From Cupriavidus metallidurans CH34 (GTDB lineage: Bacteria > Pseudomonadota > Gammaproteobacteria > Burkholderiales > Burkholderiaceae), in the NCBI RefSeq assembly GCF_000196015.1, contig NC_007973.1, positions 1,736,001-1,800,000 on the forward strand: a stretch of DNA of 64,000 bases, given 5' to 3'. Both the position numbers and the translations under genes were made by a program. Of this stretch, positions 53,987-62,316 are shown piece after piece (the stretch's first letter is position 1; every line of letters starts with the position of its first letter). Under the pieces are notes generated by a model, which worked only from the letters and a program-made list of their open reading frames with translations, did no database searches and was not told where the DNA came from.

Positions 53987-54172
53987 TCAGAGATAGCGAG
54001 AGACCAGGATGATGGCGGCCGGAATGCACACGAACACCGTGCTCAGAACGCCGCCAAATGCCCCGCCATGTTCGTCTGTGCTCGTTTTTCGCGAAACGAA
54101 CCACGGCACAAGTAGCGCGCAGAGGAGGACGGCAACGGGCGTGACGTTGAGTAGGGCCAGCATATCGTCCAT
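53987..54172 (-). CDS. Small two-helix membrane protein, unknown function
   Basis: A 61-aa protein starting at ATG 54172. Two hydrophobic helices (LLNVTPVAVLLCALLVPWFV and LSTVFVCIPAAIILVSRYL) flank a polar loop. There is no strong SD and no recognised family. It is on the same strand as, and close to, the BamE-like gene, which suggests an envelope role; confidence is moderate. Confidence 0.5.
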   Translation of the reverse strand: MDDMLALLNVTPVAVLLCALLVPWFVSRKTSTDEHGGAFGGVLSTVFVCIPAAIILVSRYL

Positions 54173-54272
54173 GGTGAGGCCCGCGGCGTGGGTTCTGACT
54201 CTTCCAGTATTGGTAAACGGCCGAGCCTGGAAACTCGGAAATTTCCGATTCATCGGATGAAAGGGTGGGCGG

Positions 54273-54569
54273 TCAGCCCGATGTCGTCCAGCCGCATGTT
54301 GTCGATGAGCGGATGACTGGGTAGCCGTAGGCTCGGCGTTTGATGACCCTGATGGTGTTGTTGATACCCTCGACCACGCTGGTATTGAGCGGATGCCCGC
54401 ATCGGGCGAGGGTGCCGTGCCAATAGGTCTGCAGGCGCTGGCCGAACAACGCCATGGCCGGAATCTGACTTTGCCTTGTCTGGGTGCACCAACGTTCCCA
54501 ATCCTTCTGGGCCCATGCCGGACGGCGGTAGAACCACAGGCGCTTGAGCGCGGGGCAAAGTACATTGCC
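54273..54569 (-). pseudogene. ISL3-family transposase remnant
   Basis: The minus strand encodes the C-terminal part of an ISL3 transposase. It includes FYRRPAWAQKDWERW and then TYWHGTLARCGHPLNTSVVE, which holds the family's conserved Glu, followed by NTIRVIKRRAYGY. The frame then runs into unrelated codons and stops at 54273. About 75% of the gene and both IS ends are missing. It is inactive debris between the small membrane gene and the reductase gene. Confidence 0.75.
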
Positions 54570-54793
54570 GCAGAACTACCAGGATGCCCTGGAGGGGGTG
54601 ATCGCCGCCAATTGGAGGTAAAGCGAAGGCTGGCTACTGCTTGGCGGCTGGCCGGCCTCGTCCCGCACCCCGATAGCTGTAGCCGTGATCGGCATACGTA
54701 TGACATGGCAGGTGTCATGTGGAGCACAATGCAATCTCAAAGCAATGCGTCAGGCAAAGCGAGATGCTGCGGTAAAACGGAAAGGGGCGATCA

Positions 54794-55780
54794 ATGGGAC
54801 TCTTGGTGAATGGTGAATGGCAGGACAGGTGGTATGACACTACCTCCACCGGTGGCCGTTTCGTGCGTAAGAATGCGGCTTTCCGCAACTGGGTCACATG
54901 CGATGGCGCGGCGGGTCCCACTGGTATAGGTGGATTCCGCGCGGAGGTGGGCCGCTACCACCTCTATGTCAGTCTGGCTTGCCCTTGGGCACACCGGACA
55001 CTGATCATGCGCGAACTCAAGGGGCTGGAAGACATGATCAGTTTTTCGGTCGTGCACTGGCTGATGCGCGAGGAGGGCTGGACCTTTGCCGACGGCCCTG
55101 GGGTGATACCAGACTCCGTCAGTGGCGCGCGCGTGCTGCATCAGGTCTACACATTAGCCAACCCAAATTACACCGGGCGGGTGACCGTGCCTGTGCTGTG
55201 GGACAGGCAGCAGGCCACGATCGTCAGCAATGAATCGTCGGAAATCATCCGTATGATGAACAGTGCATTCGACAGGCTTGGGGCGAGGCTAGGGGATTAC
55301 TACCCGCTTGATCTGCGCGCGCAGATCGATGCCATCAACGCGCGGATCTACGACACCGTCAACAACGGTGTGTACAAGGCAGGTTTCGCCACCTCTCAGG
55401 CGGCCTACGAGGAAAGCGTGCGGTCGTTGTTCGATACGCTGGACTGGCTGGAGGCACAGCTTTCCCAGCAGCGCTGGCTGGTCGGAAATCGTTTTACCGA
55501 AGCCGACATCCGGCTCTTTACCACACTGATCCGTTTCGACGCCGTATATGTAGGGCACTTCAAGTGCAACCTGCGCCGAATCGTCGACTATCCAGCCTTG
55601 TCAGCCTATTTGCGGGATATCTACCAACGGCCAGGCATCGCAGGCACGGTCGATTTCCTGCACATCAAGGGCCACTACTATGAAAGCCATCGGATGCTGA
55701 ACCCCACGGGGATCGTGCCGCTGGGTCCAATGCTTGATCTGTCCTCGCCGCATGGGCGAGAGCGGTTGGGGCAGGACTGA
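54794..55780 (+). CDS. yqjG: Glutathionyl-hydroquinone reductase (Xi-class GST, YqjG-like)
   Basis: This 328-aa cytoplasmic GST-fold enzyme reduces glutathionyl-hydroquinones to hydroquinones. The catalytic cysteine lies in SLACPWAHRTLI (about residue 63). The N-terminal thioredoxin-like domain ends near TVPVLWDRQQATIVSNESSE and the C-terminal all-helical domain includes RWLVGNRFTEADIRLF. Length and the CPWA motif are diagnostic of the Xi class. ATG 54794 follows GGGGCG weakly. It is monocistronic. Confidence 0.92.
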   Translation: MGLLVNGEWQDRWYDTTSTGGRFVRKNAAFRNWVTCDGAAGPTGIGGFRAEVGRYHLYVSLACPWAHRTLIMRELKGLEDMISFSVVHWLMREEGWTFADGPGVIPDSVSGARVLHQVYTLANPNYTGRVTVPVLWDRQQATIVSNESSEIIRMMNSAFDRLGARLGDYYPLDLRAQIDAINARIYDTVNNGVYKAGFATSQAAYEESVRSLFDTLDWLEAQLSQQRWLVGNRFTEADIRLFTTLIRFDAVYVGHFKCNLRRIVDYPALSAYLRDIYQRPGIAGTVDFLHIKGHYYESHRMLNPTGIVPLGPMLDLSSPHGRERLGQD

Positions 55781-56157
55781 CAGTTTGCTTTCGGCTGTCG
55801 CTTGTTCGGGCGGACGGCATTGCGCGCGACAGGCCTGTATTTTATGCATGGTGCAGATGACCGCGGTGGCGCATTGCCCGGTCGCGACCGCCATAAAAGG
55901 CCCGCCGGCGACCGGGGAACCTCCGGTGGGTGAAGGGCGCGGCGGTCTTGCGGATGATCCACGCCGATCGCAGCCCGCTGCATTGGGGCGCGGGAACTGT
56001 ACGCTTGCGCATGCTCATTCCGGATGGCTCAGATTCGGCGGTCGGCATCGGCATTGGGTGGCCGGCATGGTGGTCTCCCGCAATTGGTCTGCTCGAAATA
56101 ACTGAGAAGAGCCAATGGGCACTGTCACGTTGCGCGTGATAGCACCCGCGTGACACA
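55781..56157. other. Intergenic region, no gene seen
   Basis: 377 bp between the convergent reductase and GH99-like genes. Short open frames on both strands lack ribosome sites and show no domain. No strong terminator with a T-run was found. Confidence 0.5.
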
Positions 56158-57579
56158 TTAATTTCTCATGGCCGTCGCCAAGTCCGCAGGCGGCTGGCTG
56201 CCTTCGTGTACCGCACGTGCCGCGCGCCCGGTGACCTGCAGATACCAGTCGCCCGGAATCTGGCAGCCGTCCAGCGCTGGTGTAACCATTTCCACTCCGG
56301 CTGGGAGGGCGTTCGGGTCAGCAAGTGTAGGGAGCAGCGCCGTACCTTCATCCATTTCGTCGAACATTGCCACGAAGATGCCCGTCCTCCCTGCGCTCAA
56401 GAGGTTCGTCACCTGATGCCATAGGAAGCGCCCACAGTTGCGAGGGATCTCATTCAGCGGTCTATCGGTACCTCGTTGATGCATCAGGTTGTGCCAGGAG
56501 AAGCCGGGAAACACCACGGGAAGGTATTCAATGCCAAGCCGCTGTGTTTCCTCCCTGTCAGGTATGACGAACGTTTCCAGAAAGGCATCGGCATTTACAT
56601 CGTTGTCGAAGCTACCTACGCTCCACGGACTGATTACGTCATAGCTGCGATAGATCTGGCTCCAACTGGCATCGGATTTGGAACCCGCGCCCAGCGTCCG
56701 CCACGCTTCGGGCACACCACCGATTAGTGTTGCCGCCAGTAGTCCGCCGGCCCCGATGTGTAGATCGGAGATAAGCTGTGAGACGAGGGCAGGGTCGCCT
56801 GGACGATCGGGAAAGCCAAATCCCCATAGCTGCAGTACGGGGCGATCACGATCCCTGAGATAAGCGGTGCTGGCTGTCAGTTTCAGGTCGTTCACAACAT
56901 GACGCCAGTCCGTCCGGATGGCGTCGGTGACCGTGGCGGCATCCGCGCCCGAAACGTCATAGGTAATATAGAAGACCCGTCCACTCGCTTGCGCAGCATG
57001 CATGGCATTCAGCAACACCGTATCGCTGCGCGCTCGCTTGACCGGGTCTGTCGTCTCCGATACAAAACGTTGTACGGCCGCGCCGTCGATCCCGTAAGTG
57101 CGCATCCACTCGAAATGCAAGGCCACTACTTGCGGGTTCTGTGCCGAATAAAGTAGCAGCGGCGCGCCGCTGCGGACAAACAGTCCGGTGTTGCACAACT
57201 GATTGGCCGGCAGCGCCTGCATATCGGGCAACTGATCCACGGTAAGCGACCCAGGGACAATGGCACCGACAAACCAGTGCTGCCAGAACAAGTTTCCCGA
57301 TGCGTCATCACCCGGACAGCCATACCATCCTTGGTAACCAACCAACACAAGAGCCGAAAGGGCGCCTGCTGGCTGCTGCGTAGGCTGCGCGGTTTGAGCC
57401 GGCTGAGTTGGCGTCGCTGAAGGAGTTGGTGTAATGGTCTGGCCTGAGCCCGATCCCCCATCACACGCAGCCATTACGCCGGCAGCAAAGCACATTGCCC
57501 CAAATCGCGCCATGGCCCGCAGCAGTTCGTTCCAATGTCTGTGGTCTGCCATATCTGCACAAGCTAAGAGTGAGATCAT
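56158..57579 (-). CDS. GH71/GH99-like glycoside hydrolase lipoprotein
   Basis: This 473-aa protein, exported by a lipobox (GVMAAC), has a Thr/Pro/Gln-rich linker and then a TIM-barrel domain resembling GH99/GH71-like hydrolases. It shows LVLVGYQGWYGCPGDD at the barrel start and VAMFDEMDEGTALLPT, where known GH99 enzymes have the catalytic glutamates (EWxEGT). It may cut alpha-linked mannose- or xylose-type glycans at the surface. It starts 12 bp after the fimbrial-type subunit gene, so the two may be translated together. The start at 57579 is uncertain, with later ATGs at 57552 and 57513. Confidence 0.82.
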   Translation of the reverse strand: MISLLACADMADHRHWNELLRAMARFGAMCFAAGVMAACDGGSGSGQTITPTPSATPTQPAQTAQPTQQPAGALSALVLVGYQGWYGCPGDDASGNLFWQHWFVGAIVPGSLTVDQLPDMQALPANQLCNTGLFVRSGAPLLLYSAQNPQVVALHFEWMRTYGIDGAAVQRFVSETTDPVKRARSDTVLLNAMHAAQASGRVFYITYDVSGADAATVTDAIRTDWRHVVNDLKLTASTAYLRDRDRPVLQLWGFGFPDRPGDPALVSQLISDLHIGAGGLLAATLIGGVPEAWRTLGAGSKSDASWSQIYRSYDVISPWSVGSFDNDVNADAFLETFVIPDREETQRLGIEYLPVVFPGFSWHNLMHQRGTDRPLNEIPRNCGRFLWHQVTNLLSAGRTGIFVAMFDEMDEGTALLPTLADPNALPAGVEMVTPALDGCQIPGDWYLQVTGRAARAVHEGSQPPADLATAMRN

Positions 57580-57591
57580 CGGCCACGCACG

Positions 57592-58005
57592 CTAGTTGTA
57601 TGTCACGCTTACTAACGCGCTGGCGAATCCGGGACCGGAGGTAACGAAAAGCGTGCCGCCATTCGGTCCGATGCGCTGGGAGGTTCCAGGAAGAAGGGCG
57701 GTGGCCGCCCCTTTGGCATCTAGGTAGCGAAGCGTCAAAGGCGCATGTTCGGGCAACCCTTCGACCTGCAGCTTGGCGCTTGGCCGGTTGGAGGGCGAAC
57801 TCGAAAACACGAGATCGGCCCCGGAGGTTTCCAGTGCGGCCGTCCTGACGATTGCCGCTGGAACGGCACGTATCTCATAGGGTGGCGCAACGATGCGTCC
57901 CGAGAAGCGAATGACTCCGCTCTCTGCATGGCTTGCGACGGGCAGCGCGCAGATGGACAGCAACAGCGCGCCCATACGGCGTGGATATGCAATCAGTCGA
58001 TTCAT
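57592..58005 (-). CDS. Fimbrial-subunit-like secreted protein
   Basis: A 137-aa protein with a signal peptide (GALLLSICALPVASHAES) and a small beta-rich domain. It opens GVIRFSGRIVAPPYEI and closes GFASALVSVTYN, which fits the donor-strand style of type 1 pilus subunits. Unlike FimA it has no cysteine pair. It lies 3.4 kb from a chaperone gene at 61425, separated by transposon debris, so it may be a detached subunit of that fimbrial locus. Confidence 0.6.
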   Translation of the reverse strand: MNRLIAYPRRMGALLLSICALPVASHAESGVIRFSGRIVAPPYEIRAVPAAIVRTAALETSGADLVFSSSPSNRPSAKLQVEGLPEHAPLTLRYLDAKGAATALLPGTSQRIGPNGGTLFVTSGPGFASALVSVTYN

Positions 58006-58650
58006 GTCAGCCCCTTGCTCTCGGCATTGCCATTGGCGTCGCGAGTACATGGGCGGCACAGAGAAGGCGCGCGCACGATACCTGCTCGGCCTGCGCTGGC
58101 GGGCCAAGTCGATGGATTCCGTTAGTGGATGCGGGAAGCTCTGGCGCAGTCCCCCGGACACGCCGATGTGTCCTGGATGTGCGCGATTGCGTGGCCGTGC
58201 TGGCCACGTGGGCGTCTAAGGTGGTTCGTGCATGCAGTGACCCCTGTTCAGCGATTGTCGTTATCGTCCGGAAGCCTGAGGGTCGGATCCCCTGCGGTTC
58301 GGAATTGTCCGAATTTTATGTCGGAAAATTCCCAATGCGACTCGCAATATCACAACTTGTTGCAAGTTCGATGTGCAGGATGCGCGCGTATCGAGAGGGC
58401 GCTTTGGCATAGGCTGTCCCAGCGTTGGCACTGACGCACGACGTCGATCGTTGTCTGACCATCGTCAACTTCGAGTACGGGCGAGACACCGAGCACCTCC
58501 AACGTCTCCCGTAGTTGGCGTCTTGCAGGTTTCATCCCCGATGTCGCCATTGAGATAAGAAAACTTATCGCAATGGCACCAAGATAGAACAAAAACTGGC
58601 TGCCCTGCTCAATTTGCGATGCCCAAGGAGGGCCTTGCTGCCGCGGCGGG
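58006..58650. other. Region between fimbrial-like gene and yoeB fragment
   Basis: 645 bp. The part near 58295-58335 has repeated TTCCGA/TTCGGA motifs, including TTCGGA-ATTG-TCCGAA (58298-58313). A minus-strand frame near 58450-58640 contains one possible membrane helix (FLFYLGAIAISFLISM), but without a start or family I would not call it a gene. Confidence 0.4.
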
Positions 58651-58839
58651 CTACTTGTCGCCGTAATGCAGGCGACAGGCAATGATGGCTAGCTCCGTGT
58701 CATCGGCGAAATACACTAGGCGATTAGTGTCGTCAATGCGGCGCGACCAGTAACCTGACAAGTTGCCTTTAAGGGACTCTGGCTTGCCAATGCCTTCAAA
58801 GGGCTCACGCTGCGCATCCTGGATCAGTGCATTGATGGG
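58651..58839 (-). pseudogene. yoeB-type mRNA interferase toxin, 5'-truncated
   Basis: The 62 codons ending at the TAG (58651-58653) encode the C-terminal three quarters of a YoeB/Txe toxin: [37 protein letters not shown] and IIACRLHY. The catalytic Glu, Arg and His-Tyr positions are kept. About 26 N-terminal residues and the antitoxin gene (yefM) are missing. The break falls exactly at the terminal inverted repeat of the IS6 element. Confidence 0.85.
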
Positions 58840-59677
58840 TTCTGTCGCGATAAGGCCGGTTGGTCGAAGTCGGTGGGCTGGAGTGCGCTGGTCTATGAAA
58901 CCAGGGAATGGAATTGCTGCGCGGCGGACAAGCGAATGCCTTCGGGTCCCCGCATCTGCCCTTGGCGATCATATGCATGGTTTCGATGCCGCCGATAAGG
59001 ATGCGCGCGCAACGGAAATTCTTGAACCCGAGCATGGGTCGTGCTCGTCGTTTGATGGCCCGATGGTCCTGCTCGACGATGTTGTTCAGGTACTTGCGCT
59101 GACGGATCCTGATGGGCGTCTCTCGATGCGCATTCACGGCGTGCAGCGCGGCCAGGTTGGCCGCGCTTTTGTCGATAGCCACGGTATCAGGAGCGCCGTT
59201 CTGGCCGATGGCCTTTTCGAAGTAACGCCGGGCCGCAACCTTGTCACGGCGGGCACACAGCAGGAAGTCGATGGTGTTGCCGGCTTTGTCCACGGCACGA
59301 TAGAGGTATGCCCACTTGCCCCGCACCTTGAGGTAGGTCTCGTCCATGCGCCAGCTCTTGCTAACCGACTGCTTGTGACGACGAAACGCCTTCTCGAACA
59401 GCGGCAGTAGCTTGATGACCCAGCGGCGGACCGTCGAATGATCGACCGCGAGGCCACGCTCGGCCATCATCTCCTCCAGATCACGCAGGCTCAGCGAATA
59501 GGCCACGTACCAGCGCACACACAGCAAGATCACGTCCAGCGGATGGTGCAGGCGCTTGAGCACCTTCGCTACGCCAGCAGGCAGCTCCTTTATCACAGAT
59601 ACTTTCTTCACGACGCGCTTCCGTTCCGGGCAATGTCTGCTGAAATCTCACCCCGGCACCCTTAGCGCGACAGAACC
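58838..59677 (-). mobile_element. IS6-family insertion sequence (840 bp)
   Basis: GGTTCTGTCGCG (58838-58849) and its reverse complement (59666-59677) are perfect terminal repeats. The 840-bp length and single transposase fit IS6. Flanking 8-mers do not match, so there is no target duplication; this is typical where an IS6 element has deleted neighbouring DNA. Confidence 0.9.
58893..59611 (-). pseudogene. IS6-family transposase with a C-terminal frameshift
   Basis: The frame opens at ATG 59611 (MKKVSVIKELPAG). It shows the DDE residues in SWRMDETYLKVRG, TVAIDKSAANLAAL and IVEQDHRAIKRR. After HMIAKG the reading shifts at a short C run (58959-58961 on the + strand). Restoring one base gives the normal family end, QFHSLVS and a TAG at 58893-58895. 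As written, the frame instead runs to 58805, adding unrelated residues. This is either a real single-base deletion or a base-calling error. Confidence 0.85.
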
Positions 59678-59767
59678 AAGAAGCTTGCCCCTGAACCACT
59701 ATTAACTCAACCAAACCAGCCTCCACGGTTCCCGGGGCGGTTCAGAGGGGCGTCGCTAAAAGGCTGC

Positions 59768-60001
59768 TTACAGTGACAGCCATCGACGCAGTCCGTACAG
59801 GCCGACCACTCCCGTGACCGACAATACCATGGTCGCCGTATGATCCACATACCAAGTCGCAATGGCGGGACTGACCGCACCAGCGACTAACACACCAACG
59901 GTCACGACGCCAAGGAGAAGTGCGAAACGCTCTTCCTGCCGCGCTTGTTTGATGTTCCACGCATAGTCTTCGCGCTTTGAATCGGCGATATCCTCTTTCA
60001 T
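59768..60001 (-). CDS. Small membrane protein, unknown function
   Basis: A 77-aa protein from ATG 60001 with GGGGAG at a good distance. An acidic/basic N-terminus (KEDIADSKREDYAW) is followed by two hydrophobic helices (FALLLGVVTVGVLVAGAV and TMVLSVTGVVGLYGL). It is isolated between IS6 and IS66 debris, so it may be cargo or a surviving island gene. I know no family for it. Confidence 0.6.
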   Translation of the reverse strand: MKEDIADSKREDYAWNIKQARQEERFALLLGVVTVGVLVAGAVSPAIATWYVDHTATMVLSVTGVVGLYGLRRWLSL

Positions 60002-60086
60002 GGTCTGCTCCCCCTATAAGTTGTTGCTCTTTTCGACATCGCCGGCGCACTCTAAACTCCTCTCAGAGTGGTGCCGTAATTGCCCA

Positions 60087-60353
60087 ATGCAGGAGCGCGG
60101 CCGCAAGCCACTGGACCCAAACCTCTCCCGCGACGTCGTACGTCACGACCTGCCCGAGTCTGAACGCTTCTGCGCCAACGATGGTTGCGCAGCGAGCAAC
60201 TCGGCGTGATTCCCGAACAGATCCGTGGCGCTCTATCCAACATCAGCACGTGAAGTACGCCTGCGCCCGTGTTGCGACCTGGGCATCAAGGTCACACCAG
60301 CGCTGGCACGCATCATTCCTCGTGGCCTATTCACCGAATCCACGCTGGCGTGG
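60087..60353 (+). pseudogene. IS66-family transposase remnant
   Basis: The + strand encodes pieces of the IS66 Orf3 protein in three frames: RGRKPLDPNL and RHDLPESERFCANDG, then QLGVIPEQIR and HVKYACAR, then CCDLGIKVTPALARIIPRGL and TESTLAW. At least two frameshifts and the loss of the remainder make it inactive. It ends abruptly where the IS110 remnant begins. Confidence 0.8.
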
Positions 60354-61254
60354 CGCGCCAGCTTGTGCGCCAGCGCCTTGATCGCGACAATCCTGTTACG
60401 TGCGCGTTTCTAGCGCTCGAAGAAGCGCCTGGCCTCCAGGCACAAGCACATGGCGAAGCTGGCCGCCTTGACAAATGCCCACGCCAGATACTTGTTGCCG
60501 TCCTTTGTGTCGACCTCGCCTTTCTTCCTTCTGTTGCTTTCGCGCCGACTGTCGACACAGCGGCAGTACGAAGGGAAATCACCAACCTCGGTGAAACGCG
60601 AGATGGTTCCGGTTCCCAGCATGATCGTGGTTGCGAGAACGGGACCAATGCCGGGCATCGAGGATTCCAATCTGCTCCTTCAAGGTTTGCATCACCGCCA
60701 GATTGGCCTGCATCGTGAGTGCCACATCCGGCGCAAAGCCGAATTCGCTGACCTGTGCCTGATCCAGATGCTTGACCCGTTCACTCGGCATTTTCCCACC
60801 AGTGTTGCGTGAGAGAAGGTTCTCGATCGCGAGGATCTGGGCCGTTCGACACTGCACCAATTGCATACGCTTGCGCGAGAGATCGTGCACCGGAAGTTCC
60901 TCCACTGCACAAATGTAGCCTTCTCGCAATAGCCCCAAACGCGGCAGTTGGGCGAAAGGGGAGGCATCCGCGAAGTCCTCACTATATTTCAGGCCCTCGT
61001 ACTGCTTGATTGTCGCGGGGTTCGCCAGATGCACTTGGTAGCCATCTTTCATCAGGCAATCCACCAGCCAGTATCAATTGGACGTGGCTTCGATCACCAC
61101 CACCACCAGTTCATCACGATGCAGCACTAGGGCCGTTCGGATCTAGACCGGATCGTTTGATAACCGCCGTTGGTAGATAACCCGGTCAGCTTCGCCGCTG
61201 ACGACAACCACACGGTTGTTCGAGTGCAGGTCGATCCCACTAAACTTGCTCACG
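60354..61254 (-). pseudogene. IS110-family (IS1111 type) transposase remnant
   Basis: The minus strand reads SKFSGIDLHSNNRVVVVSGE from a GTG near 61254, then VHLANPATIKQYEGLKYSED, SRKRMQLVQCRTAQILAIEN, and in another frame MPGIGPVLATTIMLGTGTIS, YCRCVDS, DGNKYLAWAFVKAASFA and AIKALAHKLAR. There are at least two in-frame stops in the N-terminal part, one frameshift near 60650 and a stop after RRFFER. The DEDD and serine regions are still traceable. It is inactive and abuts the IS66 piece. Confidence 0.85.
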
Positions 61255-61424
61255 CCGGCACTCCTGTGCGTCAAGTCGGTGTTCGCAGCTTGACTCTACT
61301 CCAGCCGTTCGACCCGAACGGAAGGCGACTGGCTATATGACTATCAGAACCGAGCGATTCCTTCTTCATCCCCGCATCCTACGGCATCGTTTCGTCCAAT
61401 GTGGCGGTGTCGACGGATTACATT

Positions 61425-62252
61425 CTAATTTTCAATATCAATATTTCGTTCTCCATAAAATGGATTTCCATCATCATCGATTAGAGAGAATCGGATCCTT
61501 GCAGAATTACCGATGCCTTTTACCTCGCCGAGATGGGCGATGGTCTGAGAGTAAGGCGCGATCATTTCTACAGATGAGACTTGTGATATTCGCCCGATAT
61601 CGGTCTGAATTTTAGAAAATGTTACATAATATGGCGTTGGATTCCTAATCTCCAAGAGAGATTCATCAGTCATGATCTTGACAGAGAACGCAAGGCGCTT
61701 TGGGATCTCGTCCGATGAAAAGGGAAGCTTACGGGGTCGAACGAAAACTTTGATCTGCGTTCGCATCGTTACCGTAACCAACTGGCTCTCTGCCATGCTG
61801 CCATTTGGCGTTGAAGGTATCTCATAAATGTTGAGCCAAAATAATGACTCACGATCTGACGGAAGCGCGGCTCCAGAGTTTATTAATCGGAGACTTGTCT
61901 GATCACCGCGGCCTAAGCGAAAGATTGGCGGAATCACAACTATCGGCGCGGTTGATTCTTGTGGTAGGGCGTCTATCCTGCCGTCGTCGATCCAGGCCTG
62001 AGCAAGAACTGGATAATCGTTGACATTAAATACTTGTAGAGACTGCTCGGCAGCATCAGCTGCGTAAACAACCCGAGAGACTTCTGGTGTCACACCAGCA
62101 ATTGCCTGCGGGTTCCACGCCTGCATAATCATCACACCGAAGATAATTACGAATCTAAGTGCATGGAACCCGGAGGGAAATCGCCAATCATTCCAGATTC
62201 TTTTGATTCGAGTTGCGCGAATCTTCGGTTCGTCGCGCCCTATTGGGGACAT
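61425..62252 (-). CDS. Fimbrial periplasmic chaperone (PapD-like)
   Basis: This 275-aa protein has an N-terminal export segment with its hydrophobic core at ALRFVIIFGVMIMQAW, then the two Ig-like domains of PapD chaperones: VTPEVSRVVYAADAAEQSLQ, IVVIPPIFRLGRGDQTSLRL and LFWLNIYEIPS. It carries pilin subunits through the periplasm to the usher. The gene is clearly richer in A and T than its neighbours, suggesting transfer. It is last in the usher-adhesin-chaperone order on this strand. Confidence 0.85.
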   Translation of the reverse strand: MSPIGRDEPKIRATRIKRIWNDWRFPSGFHALRFVIIFGVMIMQAWNPQAIAGVTPEVSRVVYAADAAEQSLQVFNVNDYPVLAQAWIDDGRIDALPQESTAPIVVIPPIFRLGRGDQTSLRLINSGAALPSDRESLFWLNIYEIPSTPNGSMAESQLVTVTMRTQIKVFVRPRKLPFSSDEIPKRLAFSVKIMTDESLLEIRNPTPYYVTFSKIQTDIGRISQVSSVEMIAPYSQTIAHLGEVKGIGNSARIRFSLIDDDGNPFYGERNIDIEN

Positions 62253-62316
62253 CGCTAATACACCTTGTAAGATAGGAGTGATTACTAATCTTTGAGTCCA
62301 GATATAAGTAACATAG

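Noticed and set aside
55930..56139. Short + strand frame between the reductase and GH99-like genes
   Set aside because: No ribosome site, no domain, and composition of random GC-rich sequence.
58350..58682. Minus-strand 110-codon frame overlapping the yoeB fragment
   Set aside because: Its start lies inside the toxin remnant, there is no ribosome site, and only one possible membrane helix is visible.
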